Origin: Asanoa ferruginea
Lineage (GTDB): Bacteria > Actinomycetota > Actinomycetes > Mycobacteriales > Micromonosporaceae
DNA: 64,000 bases
Assembly: GCF_003387075.1 (NCBI RefSeq)
Contig: NZ_QUMQ01000001.1
Coordinates: forward strand, 1,550,001 to 1,614,000
Direction: 5' to 3'
Shown here piece by piece: positions 25,326 through 33,327 of the stretch; within the stretch, counting starts at the first letter, position 1; every line of letters starts with the position of its first letter. Below the pieces are notes generated by a model. It was not told the origin of the DNA and ran no database searches. It saw only the letters and a program-made list of their open reading frames with translations. The position numbers and the translations under genes were made by a program.

Positions 25326-26037
25326 GGTCGCGCGGCAGGGCGTTCGCCGGCACCCGGTGGGTGCGCAGCCAGTCGCGCGCGACCGGGGCCGGCACGCCGG
25401 CCGAGCGGGTCAGGATCTCTCGCAGGCCATAGCCGCGACCGGTGAACACGGTCTGCACGAACCGCTGGTAGGGGTCTCGTTCGGCGACCAGCGGCGTGGG
25501 CCGGCGGTGCACGACGAGCAGCCCGCCGTCGACGGTCGGCACGGGTCGGAAGGCGCGCTTGTCGACTCGGGAGTGAACCTCGAACGCGAACCACGGCCAG
25601 ACCCGCGCGGTGAGCAGGCTGGCACCACCGATCCCGGCCCGGCGGCGGGCCACCTCCCACTGCACCAGCAGCACGGCGGTCTGCCAGTGGGGTGCGGCGA
25701 GCAGCCAGCGCAGCGTCGAGGTGGTGATGTGGAACGGCACGTTGCCGACCACCACCCGCGGCGTGCCGCTGATCCGATGGAACAGAACGTCCTCGTTGAG
25801 CACCATGACGTGCCTCGGGGTCTGTTCGGCGAGGCGTTTGGCCCGGCGCGGGTCGAGCTCGACGGCGGTGATCGGCCGGCCGAGCCGGCTCAGCGGCCGG
25901 GTCAGCGCGCCGTCGCCGGGGCCGATCTCCAGGATCGGGCCCTCGGTGGCGGCGACGATCCGCTCGATGTCGGCGATGACCGACCGGTCGACAAGAAAGT
26001 TCTGGCCCAGCTCGTGGCGCCCGAATTGGCGAGACAT
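25258..26037 (-). CDS. erm: Erm-type 23S rRNA (adenine-N6)-methyltransferase
   Basis: 259 residues, ATG start with GGAG 7 nt upstream. GRHELGQNFLVD (GQNFL at 11-15) is the N-terminal Erm signature, EIGPGDGALT (37-46) binds S-adenosylmethionine, and GNVPFHITTS (N99-V100-P101-F102) is the N-[IVL]-P-[YF] catalytic motif. Erm enzymes methylate A2058 of 23S rRNA, giving macrolide-lincosamide-streptogramin B resistance; KsgA is less likely given the length and the actinobacterial Erm-like N-terminus. Upstream lies a short leader frame with an Arg-Ile-Arg motif and hairpins covering the ribosome-binding site, implying drug-inducible translation. Confidence 0.88.
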   Translation of the reverse strand: MSRQFGRHELGQNFLVDRSVIADIERIVAATEGPILEIGPGDGALTRPLSRLGRPITAVELDPRRAKRLAEQTPRHVMVLNEDVLFHRISGTPRVVVGNVPFHITTSTLRWLLAAPHWQTAVLLVQWEVARRRAGIGGASLLTARVWPWFAFEVHSRVDKRAFRPVPTVDGGLLVVHRRPTPLVAERDPYQRFVQTVFTGRGYGLREILTRSAGVPAPVARDWLRTHRVPANALPRDLTAEQWAALWRSVRRPRRTPSP

Positions 26038-26043
26038 GCGCGT

Positions 26044-26067
26044 GCTCCGCGGGATCGGATTCGGAGC
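26044..26067 (-). promoter_or_regulatory. Hairpin that sequesters the erm ribosome-binding site
   Basis: Reading the minus strand, GCTCCG (26067-26062) pairs perfectly with CGGAGC (26049-26044), which contains the GGAG of the erm gene. The 12-base loop is compatible with a closed, untranslated state. A second GCTCCG occurs in the right arm of the upstream hairpin (about 26107-26118) and could compete for the same site. Confidence 0.6.
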
Positions 26068-26106
26068 CGGGCAGCACGAAGGGCCGCACCGGCAGGAGAC
26101 CGGACG

Positions 26107-26145
26107 CGGCGGAGCTGAGAAAGAGAGTTTCGGATCAGCTCGCCG
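26107..26145 (-). promoter_or_regulatory. Attenuator stem-loop immediately after the erm leader peptide
   Basis: Arms 26135-26145 and 26107-26118 form an 11-bp stem (CGGCGAGCTGA with TCAGCTCCGCCG, one bulged base) with a loop of about 16 bases. It begins at the base after the leader stop codon. Ribosomes stalled in the leader would cover or disturb it and free alternative pairings downstream. Confidence 0.6.
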
Positions 26146-26193
26146 CTAGGCGATGCGGATCCGGATGTTCAGTGCTCCCATACGCCAAAACAT
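26146..26193 (-). CDS. Putative erm leader peptide with an Arg-Ile-Arg macrolide-arrest-like motif
   Basis: From ATG 26193 the frame encodes MFWRMGALNIRIRIA (15 residues); from the internal ATG at 26181 it is MGALNIRIRIA (11 residues). The stop TAG is at 26146-26148, 108 nt before the erm start. Known erm leaders of the RLR class stall in the presence of macrolides at an Arg/Lys-X-Arg/Lys motif; RIR fits this class. A TATGTT hexamer at 26190-26195 could be a -10 element, which would make the shorter frame nearly leaderless. The peptide is too short to prove by coding statistics. Confidence 0.6.
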   Translation of the reverse strand: MFWRMGALNIRIRIA

Positions 26194-26214
26194 AACAGCG
26201 CGGGCAACCGGATT

Positions 26215-26886
26215 TCAGAGCACGCGCCGCAGCCACTCCTCGACGCCGGCGATGTGCACGGTGGCCCAGGAGCGGGCCAGGTCGGGCTGGCGGGTGGAGA
26301 TCGCGTCGACGATCGCCTGGTGCTGCTCGCGGGTGCGCGCGGCGGCACCCTCCTGGGTGAGGCCGCGCCAGATGCGGGCCCGCATGGTCGGCCCGGAGAG
26401 CCCCTCGACCAGCGAGGCGAGCACCGCGTTGTCGGCGCCGATCGCGATCTGCCGGTGGAACTCGATGTCGTTGGCGACCAGCGCCTCGATCGTCGGCTCG
26501 TCACCCAGGTCGTCGAGCACGAGTTGGAGCTTGTCGATGTCGTCGTCGAGCATCCGGTCGGCGGCCAGCGCGGCGGCGGCCGGCTCCAGGATGCGGCGCA
26601 CCTCGAAGAACTGGAGCACGGTGTCGTCGCGGTGGAAGTCGACGACGAAGCTGAGCGCGTCGAGCAACAGGTTGGGCTCGAGGCTGGTCACGTAGGTGCC
26701 GTCGCCCTGCCGCACGTCGAGCACCCGGATCATCGACAGCGCCCGCACCGCCTCGCGCAGCGAGTTGCGCGACAGGCCCAGCCGGTCGGCGAGATCGGCC
26801 TCCTTGGGCAACCGGTCACCCGGGCCCAGCTCGCCGGACATGATCATGCCCTTGATCTTGTCGATCGCCTCGTCGGTCAGTGCCAT
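26215..26886 (-). CDS. GntR-family (FadR/FCD) regulator of the sugar-acid operon
   Basis: 223 residues from the ATG at 26886. The N-terminal winged helix (about 5-70) has GELGPGDRLPKEADLADRLGLSRNSLREAVRALSMIRVLDVRQGDGTYV; the FCD ligand domain follows (FEVRRILEPAAAALAADRM, DIEFHRQIAIGADNAVL), whose His/Asp set usually binds a metal. It is the last gene of the operon for an oxidative L-fucose-type pathway and is the obvious candidate to bind the repeated ATACATCCGATGT-like sites upstream. Probable effector: a pathway sugar acid. Confidence 0.9.
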   Translation of the reverse strand: MALTDEAIDKIKGMIMSGELGPGDRLPKEADLADRLGLSRNSLREAVRALSMIRVLDVRQGDGTYVTSLEPNLLLDALSFVVDFHRDDTVLQFFEVRRILEPAAAALAADRMLDDDIDKLQLVLDDLGDEPTIEALVANDIEFHRQIAIGADNAVLASLVEGLSGPTMRARIWRGLTQEGAAARTREQHQAIVDAISTRQPDLARSWATVHIAGVEEWLRRVL

Positions 26887-26909
26887 CCGCTCACCCTCCG
26901 CGCTGAAAT

Positions 26910-27752
26910 CTACGCGGAAAGGCGGTAGACGCGGGTCGCCGTGTCGCCCAGGATGGCTGCCCGTTCGGTCGCGGGCAGCTCGCCGAGGGCGTCGAGCAGT
27001 GCCGCGCGCACCGCGCCGTAGCCGCCGGCGAGCAGGCAGACCGGCCAGTCGGAGCCGAGCATCAGCCGTTGCGGGCCGAACAGGGCGATCGCCTCGGTCA
27101 CATAGGGCCGCAGGTCGTCGACCGTCCACGCCGCCCAATCGGCCTCGGTGACCAGGCCGGATACCTTTGCCGTCGCGTTGGCGCAGGCGGCCAGCGGGGC
27201 GATCGCCGCACGCCACTCCGCGAAGGCGCCAGCGCGGATCCGCGGCTTGCCCAGGTGGTCGAGGACGAACCGCACGTCGGGCAGCGCGGCGGCGGCCCGG
27301 GCGGCCGAGGGAAGCTGGTCGACCCGCCCCACGAGGTCGAACGCCAGGCCCGCGGCGCCGATCGTGGCCAGCCCGGCGCGTACGTCGGCGCGGTCCAGGT
27401 AGTTCTGCTCTTCGCCCTGGACCTGGGCGCGGATCCCGACCAGCCGCTCGCCGCCGGGCAGTGCGCGGAACCCGGCGAGGGTCGCGGCGAGGTCCGGTGC
27501 GGCCGGGTCGGCCCAGGCCACCACGCCGGCGATCGCGGGCGTGGCGGCGGCATGCCCGAGCAGCACCGCCGCCTCGGCGATGTCGCAGCGGCCGCCCTCG
27601 ACCAGCACCGAGCGCTCGACCCCGGCGGAGGCCAACTCGGCGGTGAGCATCTCGGGCGTGAAGGTGCGCCGGATGGGGGCCAGCGAAGGCTCGTCCAGCC
27701 AGGTGTAGCCGGCGTCGATGTCCCACAGGTGCTGGTGCGCGTCGACGATCAC
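26910..27752 (-). CDS. Sugar-lactone hydrolase (amidohydrolase family, L-fucono-/L-rhamnono-lactonase type)
   Basis: 280 residues from GTG 27752. It starts VIVDAHQHLWD, the HxH metal site of amidohydrolase_2 lactonases, with later RFVLDHLGKPRI and LMLGSDWPVCLLAGGY (SDWPV) typical of fuconolactonases and rhamnonolactonases. In the pathway it would open L-fucono-1,5-lactone to L-fuconate. The start overlaps the aldo/keto reductase gene by 4 nt and the GntR gene follows 23 nt later. Confidence 0.88.
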   Translation of the reverse strand: MIVDAHQHLWDIDAGYTWLDEPSLAPIRRTFTPEMLTAELASAGVERSVLVEGGRCDIAEAAVLLGHAAATPAIAGVVAWADPAAPDLAATLAGFRALPGGERLVGIRAQVQGEEQNYLDRADVRAGLATIGAAGLAFDLVGRVDQLPSAARAAAALPDVRFVLDHLGKPRIRAGAFAEWRAAIAPLAACANATAKVSGLVTEADWAAWTVDDLRPYVTEAIALFGPQRLMLGSDWPVCLLAGGYGAVRAALLDALGELPATERAAILGDTATRVYRLSA

Positions 27753-28699
27753 GCGACGGCCCGCGGGTCGAGCAGGCCGGCGTCGACCAGCGCGGGCCAC
27801 AGCCCGGCCGGCGGCGGCGTGCCGAACAGCGCGGCGTTCTGCCGGATCTGCTCGGGCGAGTCGGCGCCGACGATCACGGAGCGGACCAGCGGGTGGCCGC
27901 CCGCGAACGCGAGGGCCGCGGCCGGCAGCGTGGTGCCGTGGGCCTCGCACAAGTCCGCGATGGCGGCGGCCCGGGCGAGCACCTCCGCCGGCGCCCGGCC
28001 GTATTCGTAGGGCAGGCCGGCGTGCGGTCGCTCGGTGGCGAGCAGCCCGCTGTTGAAGATCCCGGCGTTGAGCACGGCCGTGCCCGCCGCCGCGCAGGCC
28101 GGCAGGATCGCGTCGAGCGCCGGCTGTTCCAGCAGCGTGTAGCGGCCGGCGATGATGATCGCGTCCGGCCCGCACTCGGCGACCAGCCGGGCCAGGAACG
28201 CGGCGTCCTTGGAGCCGGTGCCGATCTCGCCGACGACGCCCTCGTCGCGGAGTCGCACCAGCGCCGGGTAGGCCTCGGCGATCGCCTGGTCGGCATGGTC
28301 TTCGGGGTCGTGCAGCAGCACCAGGTCGACCCGGTCGAGGCCCAGCCGGTCGAGGCTCTCGTCGAGGCAGCGGCGCACCCCGTCGCGGCTGAAGTCCCAG
28401 ACCCGCTTGTGGGTGGCGGGCACCGCGAAGCCACCGTCGTCGAGCCGGTCACCGCCGCCCGGCACCGGCTCGAGCTGGCGACCGACCTTGGTGCTGACGG
28501 TGAACTCGGCCCGTGGCCGCCGGGCCAGCGCGGCACCCAGCCGGCGCTCGGAGAGCCCGAGACCGTAGTGCGGCGCGGTGTCGAAGTAGCGGATCCCGGC
28601 ATCCCAGGCGGCGTCGACGGTCGCCGCCGCCCGATCGTCGTCGATCGGGTGGTAGAGGTTGCCGATCGAGGCACACCCGAGCGCGAGCGTGGCGCTCAC
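27749..28699 (-). CDS. Aldo/keto reductase, L-fucose (D-threo-aldose) 1-dehydrogenase type
   Basis: 316 residues from GTG 28699, overlapping the SDR gene as GTGA. The TIM-barrel AKR pattern is intact: LALGCASIGNLY, DAGIRYFDTAPHYGLGLSERRLG (catalytic Asp and Tyr), VSTKVGR (Lys), VDLVLLHDPEDH (His). This subgroup oxidises L-fucose or D-arabinose at C1 with NAD(P)+. That makes it the entry step of the oxidative pathway formed with its neighbours. Confidence 0.88.
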   Translation of the reverse strand: MSATLALGCASIGNLYHPIDDDRAAATVDAAWDAGIRYFDTAPHYGLGLSERRLGAALARRPRAEFTVSTKVGRQLEPVPGGGDRLDDGGFAVPATHKRVWDFSRDGVRRCLDESLDRLGLDRVDLVLLHDPEDHADQAIAEAYPALVRLRDEGVVGEIGTGSKDAAFLARLVAECGPDAIIIAGRYTLLEQPALDAILPACAAAGTAVLNAGIFNSGLLATERPHAGLPYEYGRAPAEVLARAAAIADLCEAHGTTLPAAALAFAGGHPLVRSVIVGADSPEQIRQNAALFGTPPPAGLWPALVDAGLLDPRAVA

Positions 28700-29448
28700 G
28701 AGCGGGGCCGGAGCCGCAGGCCGTGCATGCCACCGTCGACGTCGAGCGCCGTGCCGGTGGTGGCGCTGGCCAGCGGGCTGGCCAGGAAGCCGATCGCGGC
28801 GGCCACCTCGTCGGCGGAGACCAGCCGGCCGCTGGGCTGTCGGGACTTGAGCGCGGCGAGTTCGGCGTCGGGGTCGTCGGCCGCCGAGAGCAGCCGGCGC
28901 ACCCACGGGGTGTCGGCCGTGCCCGGCGTGACGCAGTTGACCCGGATCCCCTCGTGCAGGTGGTCGGCGGCCATCGCCAGGGTCAGCGACAGCACCGCCC
29001 CCTTGCTCGCGCTGTAGAGCGCGCGGTTGGGCAGGCCGGCGGTCGCGGCGATCGAGCAGGTGTTGACGATCGCGGCGTGCCCCGAGGCGCGCAGGTAGGG
29101 CAGCGCCGCCCGGCTGACCCGGACCATGCCGACCACGTTGACGTCGAGCACCCGGTGCCAGTCAGCGTCGGGGTTGTCGGCCACCGTGCCGGCCGCGCCG
29201 ATGCCCGCGTTGTTGACGACGATGTCGATGCCGCCGAGTTGCTCGGCCGCGCTGTCGATGCCGGCGCGCACCGCGGCGTCGTCGGTCACGTCACCGACGA
29301 CGCCGACCAGGCCGGGGTCGAGGCCGTCGACCTTGAGGTCGAAGCACGCCACCTTGGCGCCCCGGGCGGCCAGGAACCGCGCGGTCGCCAGGCCGATGCC
29401 CGACCCGCCGCCGGTGACCACGGCCGCCAAACCGTCGAACTCACCCAT
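28696..29448 (-). CDS. SDR-family dehydrogenase of the fucose-type pathway
   Basis: About 250 residues from the ATG at 29448 (GTG 29451 also possible); its ATG overlaps the dehydratase stop. Classical SDR: VVTGGGSGIGLATARFL (TGxxxGxG), NNAG, and the YSASK active site with Ser and Tyr. In the non-phosphorylated L-fucose route such an enzyme oxidises 2-keto-3-deoxy-L-fuconate to the 2,4-diketo acid. Position in the operon supports that; sequence alone does not fix the substrate. Confidence 0.85.
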   Translation of the reverse strand: MGEFDGLAAVVTGGGSGIGLATARFLAARGAKVACFDLKVDGLDPGLVGVVGDVTDDAAVRAGIDSAAEQLGGIDIVVNNAGIGAAGTVADNPDADWHRVLDVNVVGMVRVSRAALPYLRASGHAAIVNTCSIAATAGLPNRALYSASKGAVLSLTLAMAADHLHEGIRVNCVTPGTADTPWVRRLLSAADDPDAELAALKSRQPSGRLVSADEVAAAIGFLASPLASATTGTALDVDGGMHGLRLRPRS

Positions 29449-30752
29449 CACTGCCTCCCGGTCCAGATCGGGCCATCAGGGTACGCGTAGTCGGAGAGCG
29501 TCTCCGGCCGCATGGTGGCGCTGAAGCCGGGTGCGAGCGGCGCCACGTAGCGCCCGTCGCGGACCACCGCCGGGTCGACGAAGTGCTCGTGCAGGTGGTC
29601 GGCGAACTCGATGACCCGGTTGTCCATCGTCCCGGAGACGGCAACGAAGTCGAACATCGACAGGTGCCGCACCAGCTCGCACAGGCCCACCCCGCCCGCG
29701 TGCGGGCAGACCGGCTTGCCGAACTTGGCCGCCAGCAACAGGATCGCGATGTTCTCGTTGACGCCGGCCACCCGGGTGGCGTCGAGCTGCACATAGGACA
29801 CCGCGTCCAACTGGAGCAACTGCTTGAACATCACCCGGTTCTGCACGTGCTCACCGGTGGCCACCGGCACCGGCGCGATGCCCTTGGCGATGGCGGCGTG
29901 CCCGACGAGGTCGTCCGGGCTGGTCGGCTCCTCGACCCACCACGGGTCGAACTCCGCCAGCGCCGACACCCACTCGATCGCCTCGCTGACGTCCCAGCGC
30001 TGGTTGGCGTCGACCGCGATCCGGAAGTCCGGACCGCACACCTCGCGGGCGATCCGCAGCCGGCGTTGGTCGTCGGCCAGGTCGGCGCCGACCTTCAGCT
30101 TGATCTGGGTGAAGCCGGCGTCGATCGCCTCCTGGCAGAGCCGGCGCAGCTTGGCGTCGTCGTAGCCGAGCCAGCCCGGCGTCGTGGTGTAGGCCGGGTA
30201 GCCGCCGGCGAGGAGCGTGTCGATCCGCTCCGCGCGACCCTTCTCGGCCGACCGCAGGATCTCCAGCGCCTCGTCGGGGGTCAGCGCGTCGGTCAGGTAG
30301 CGGAAGTCGACCAGGTCGACGAGCTGCTCCGGGGTCAGCCCGGCCAGCAACCGCCAGAGCGGCAGCCCGGCCCGCTTGGCCTTGAGGTCCCAGAGCGCGT
30401 TGACCACGGCCGAGATGGCCATGTGCATGACGCCCTTCTCCGGGCCCAGCCAGCGCAGTTGCGAGTCGTGCACCAGCTCGCGCCAGAACCCGCCGAGGTC
30501 GCCCAGCACCTCGTCAACGTCGCGCCCGACCAGGTAGGGGCGCAGCGCGGCGATGCCGGCGGCCTGCACCTCGTTGCCGCGCCCGATGGTGAACGCGAAC
30601 CCGTGTCCTTCGGGGGCGCCCGCCTGGTCGGTGCGCAGCACCACGTAGGCCGCCGAGTAGTCCGGGTCGGGGTTCATCGCGTCCGACCCGTCGAGCTCGA
30701 GCGAGGTCGGGAAGCGCACGTCGTAGGTGTCCAGCGAGACAAAGTGGGGCAT
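29448..30752 (-). CDS. L-fuconate dehydratase (enolase superfamily)
   Basis: 434 residues from the ATG at 30752; the start [21 protein letters not shown] is where the conserved domain begins, although the frame is open to 30833. Enolase-superfamily catalytic features: KLKVGADL (general base Lys), [15 protein letters not shown] and TGEHVQNR (metal ligands and acid/base region), then [15 protein letters not shown]. It dehydrates L-fuconate to 2-keto-3-deoxy-L-fuconate. Length and the [19 protein letters not shown] segment match fuconate dehydratases closely. Two operator-like sites lie just upstream. Confidence 0.92.
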   Translation of the reverse strand: MPHFVSLDTYDVRFPTSLELDGSDAMNPDPDYSAAYVVLRTDQAGAPEGHGFAFTIGRGNEVQAAGIAALRPYLVGRDVDEVLGDLGGFWRELVHDSQLRWLGPEKGVMHMAISAVVNALWDLKAKRAGLPLWRLLAGLTPEQLVDLVDFRYLTDALTPDEALEILRSAEKGRAERIDTLLAGGYPAYTTTPGWLGYDDAKLRRLCQEAIDAGFTQIKLKVGADLADDQRRLRIAREVCGPDFRIAVDANQRWDVSEAIEWVSALAEFDPWWVEEPTSPDDLVGHAAIAKGIAPVPVATGEHVQNRVMFKQLLQLDAVSYVQLDATRVAGVNENIAILLLAAKFGKPVCPHAGGVGLCELVRHLSMFDFVAVSGTMDNRVIEFADHLHEHFVDPAVVRDGRYVAPLAPGFSATMRPETLSDYAYPDGPIWTGRQ

Positions 30753-30765
30753 CGAGCCATCCCAT

Positions 30766-30776
30766 ACATCGGAGGT
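30766..30776. promoter_or_regulatory. Operator-like site upstream of the fuconate dehydratase
   Basis: ACATCGGAGGT, preceded by AT, is a near-dyad resembling the perfect ACATC-C-GATGT at 31771. It lies 13 bases before the dehydratase ATG. Proposed binding site for the operon's GntR protein. Confidence 0.45.
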
Positions 30777-30827
30777 GTGAGGAGGATAACCACCGATGTC
30801 GTGCTGGCGGGAGGGTCCTGAGCTGTG

Positions 30828-30843
30828 ATTCATCCTATGTCAA
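30828..30843. promoter_or_regulatory. Operator-like site between the two halves of the sugar operon
   Basis: ATTCATCCTATGTCAA matches 14 of 16 bases of ATACATCCGATGTCAA at 31769. It overlaps the stop codon of the gene at 30835-31749 and precedes the dehydratase. Confidence 0.45.
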
Positions 30844-31749
30844 GGCCGCGGGAAGGTTCTCCAGCCGGCCGAGCCCGCGTGGGTTGACCCGGCGGGTGCC
30901 GGCCTCCCAACCGGCGAAGTCGGCGCGGATCCCGAACAACCCGGCCAGGATCGCCTCCAGATCGGCGGCGCCGGGCCGCTCCGCGCCGGCGAGCAGAGCC
31001 GCCGCCAGATCGGTGCGCCCCAACCGACAGAGGGGGTAGGCGACCGCGCCGGGCGACTCATCGCCCAACTCCCGGCCGAAGAACGCGACGAGTTCGGTGC
31101 GCTGGCGCAGGTCGAGAAACTCCGGCATCTCGCCGGCGACCGCGAGGAACGCGCCGGCCCAGTCATCGGGTGTCTCGCCCGGCTGGCGGGCCACCGCGTG
31201 CCAGCGACCACCGCCGGCATAGCGGCCGAGCACCTCCCTGGCCCGGTCGGCCGCCGCCAACTCGATCGCCGCCGCGCCGTCGCGCTCGCCGATCCGCCGC
31301 AGCAGGGCCGCGAGGGCCCGGGCCCGGCCGACCCGCGCGGCGTCGACCGCGACGGGGCCGATGGCGGCCGGGATGACGGCGAGCGCGCGGAGGTGGTCGA
31401 GCACGGTGGCCCCGCCGGCCTTCTCGGCCAGCAGGTCGAGGTCGCCGGTCACCACCAGGTAGGACTCGATCGCACGGAACGATCCGGCGGCGCGGGCCAG
31501 GTCGGCGAGCAGCCGGGCCCGGGTGCGCGTCGGGTCGAGCAGGGCCGCCGCGCGCGGGCCGGCATCGCCGCGGACCGCCTGCCAGGCCGCGAGGTAGTAG
31601 CTGCGGGCGAGCCCGTCCGGCGCGTCGACGAGCGCCGGCAGGTGCCCGGAGAACGTGGTGTTGCCCGGCGTGAAGGCGGCCAGCCAACGGTCGCGCGGAC
31701 CGTCCCACTGGCCGGCGACGAGATCGATCGACGGAACGCCATCCGGCAC
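30835..31749 (-). CDS. Uncharacterised helical protein heading the sugar operon, possibly (alpha/alpha)-toroid glycosidase-related
   Basis: 304 residues, GTG start. I do not recognise a characterised family with confidence. The N-terminal [25 protein letters not shown] and the C-terminal [32 protein letters not shown] resemble pieces of six-hairpin glycosidase-like proteins, while the middle is Ala/Arg-rich helices. Full toroid enzymes are longer (400 or more), so this could be a shortened relative. It is the first gene after the perfect ACATCCGATGT dyad, so it is likely co-regulated with the fucose-type pathway; a role in releasing or sensing the sugar is speculative. Confidence 0.5.
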   Translation of the reverse strand: MPDGVPSIDLVAGQWDGPRDRWLAAFTPGNTTFSGHLPALVDAPDGLARSYYLAAWQAVRGDAGPRAAALLDPTRTRARLLADLARAAGSFRAIESYLVVTGDLDLLAEKAGGATVLDHLRALAVIPAAIGPVAVDAARVGRARALAALLRRIGERDGAAAIELAAADRAREVLGRYAGGGRWHAVARQPGETPDDWAGAFLAVAGEMPEFLDLRQRTELVAFFGRELGDESPGAVAYPLCRLGRTDLAAALLAGAERPGAADLEAILAGLFGIRADFAGWEAGTRRVNPRGLGRLENLPAALT

Positions 31750-31768
31750 GAGGCGACCATAGTTATCG

Positions 31769-31784
31769 ATACATCCGATGTCAA
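31769..31784. promoter_or_regulatory. Perfect ACATC-C-GATGT dyad, proposed GntR operator
   Basis: ATACATCCGATGTCAA lies 20 bases upstream of the first operon gene (start 31749). The 11-base core 31771-31781 is perfectly symmetric. A half-copy ATACATCCGAC follows at 31833-31843 toward the cyd promoter. Confidence 0.6.
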
Positions 31785-31866
31785 CGGCCGCCCGACGGGT
31801 GGGCCGCGGGGTTTATCCGCCGACGCGGAGTGATACATCCGACTACTGCGCCATCTACGACGCCCC

Positions 31867-31890
31867 GTAGTATTACTACTGGTCGTAGTA
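31867..31890. promoter_or_regulatory. Overlapping GTAGTA/TACTAC dyads in the cydAB promoter
   Basis: GTAGTA-T-TACTAC (31867-31879) is a perfect dyad. Its right half also pairs with GTAGTA at 31885-31890 across TGGTC, giving TACTACTGGTCGTAGTA (31874-31890). Further half-like CTAC boxes lie at 31843-31858. TACTAC/GTAGTA symmetry recalls operators of BlaI/MecI-type winged-helix repressors. It lies 15-38 bases before the cydA start. Confidence 0.6.
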
Positions 31891-31904
31891 ACAGGGGGGT
31901 TCGC

Positions 31905-33314
31905 ATGGACGCGCTCGACGTCGCCCGGTGGCAGTTCGGTGTCACCACCATCTACCACTTCCTCTTCGTGCCGCTGACCATCGGGCTCGGCCCGCTGGTG
32001 GCGACGTTCCAGACGCTGTGGCACCGCACCGGCAACCCGCGCTACCTGCGGTTGACCCACTTCTACGGCAAGCTGTTCCTGATCAACTTCGCGATGGGCG
32101 TGGTCACCGGCATCGTGCAGGAGTTCCAGTTCGGGATGAACTGGAGCGACTACTCGCGCTACGTCGGCGACGTCTTCGGTGCGCCGCTGGCGATGGAGGC
32201 GCTGCTCGCGTTCTTCCTCGAGTCGACGTTCCTCGGCCTCTGGATCTTCGGTTGGAAGAAGCTGCCGAAGCGGATCCACCTGGCCACGATCTGGACCGCC
32301 GCGCTCGGCAGCGTCCTGTCGATGTTCTTCATCCTGGCCGCCAACTCGTGGATGCAGCACCCGGTCGGCTACCGGATGAACCCCGACACCGGGCGGCCCG
32401 AGCTCACCGACATCTGGGCGGTGCTGACCAACAAGGTCGCGCTGATCACCTTCCCGCACACGCTCGCCGCCGCCTTCATGGTGGCCGGCGCGCTGCTGGT
32501 CGCGGTCTCGATCTGGCATGTCACCTGCCGGCCCGGGACGGACACCGCCGAGCACCGGTTCGCGCTGCGCTTCGGGGCCTGGGTCACGCTGGTCGCGACC
32601 GCGGCCATCGTCTTCACCGGCGACATCCAGGGCAAGATCATGACCGAGGTGCAGCCGATGAAGATGGCGGCGGCCGAGGCGCTCTACCGCACCGAGGCGC
32701 CGGCGTCGTTCTCCGCCTTCACCATCGGCACGCTCGACGGCAGCCGCGAGGTCTTCGCCATCAAGCTGCCCTACCTGCTCTCCTTCCTGGCCACCGGCAA
32801 CCCGACCGCCTCGGTGCAGGGCATCGACGACCTACAGGCGCAATACACCGCCCAGTACGGCCCGGGTAACTACGCGCCGATCGTGCCGGTCACCTACTGG
32901 AGCTTCCGGGTCATGGTCGGCCTGGGCATCGCGGCCGGCGCCATCGCGCTGCTGGTGCTCTGGTCACAACGACGCGGGCGTACGCCCAACAACCGCTGGC
33001 TGGTGCGCGCGAGCCTGGTGCTGCCGCTGCTGCCGCTCGGCGCGAGCACCGCGGGCTGGCTCTTCACCGAGATGGGCCGGCAGCCCTGGATCGTCTTCGG
33101 CGAGTTGCTCACCCGCAACGGGGTCTCCAGAAGCGTGTCGCTGACCGAGGTGCTCACGTCGTTCCTCGCCTTCACGCTGATCTACGCGGTGCTCGCCGTG
33201 GTCGAGGGCCGGCTGCTGTTCCGCTATGCCAAGGCCGGCCTGCCGCCGGACGGGCCCGAACCCGACGAGTCCGGCGGCGACGAAGACGTGCCCGCCCTCG
33301 CCGGCGCCTACTAG
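31905..33314 (+). CDS. cydA: Cytochrome bd ubiquinol/menaquinol oxidase subunit I
   Basis: 469 residues from the ATG at 31905, which has AGGGGGG upstream; the frame is open further back but the conserved MDALDVARWQFG start is here. H18 in TTIYHFLFVPLTIGLGP is the haem ligand expected near residue 19, GRQPWIVFGELLTRNGVS marks the conserved C-terminal part, and nine hydrophobic segments are present. The enzyme reduces O2 to water from quinol with high oxygen affinity. cydB follows 13 nt later. cydDC is not in the window. Confidence 0.96.
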   Translation: MDALDVARWQFGVTTIYHFLFVPLTIGLGPLVATFQTLWHRTGNPRYLRLTHFYGKLFLINFAMGVVTGIVQEFQFGMNWSDYSRYVGDVFGAPLAMEALLAFFLESTFLGLWIFGWKKLPKRIHLATIWTAALGSVLSMFFILAANSWMQHPVGYRMNPDTGRPELTDIWAVLTNKVALITFPHTLAAAFMVAGALLVAVSIWHVTCRPGTDTAEHRFALRFGAWVTLVATAAIVFTGDIQGKIMTEVQPMKMAAAEALYRTEAPASFSAFTIGTLDGSREVFAIKLPYLLSFLATGNPTASVQGIDDLQAQYTAQYGPGNYAPIVPVTYWSFRVMVGLGIAAGAIALLVLWSQRRGRTPNNRWLVRASLVLPLLPLGASTAGWLFTEMGRQPWIVFGELLTRNGVSRSVSLTEVLTSFLAFTLIYAVLAVVEGRLLFRYAKAGLPPDGPEPDESGGDEDVPALAGAY

Positions 33315-33327
33315 ACGGGAGACCACA

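Noticed and set aside
25258-26037. KsgA/RsmA (16S rRNA dimethyltransferase) instead of Erm
   Set aside because: The N-terminus, length of 259 residues, NVPF motif and regulated leader fit actinobacterial Erm proteins better; a phylogenetic tree would settle it.
24831-31749. An antibiotic biosynthesis cluster around erm
   Set aside because: No polyketide synthase, peptide synthetase or other biosynthetic core gene occurs in the window; the sugar genes are catabolic rather than deoxysugar-nucleotide enzymes.
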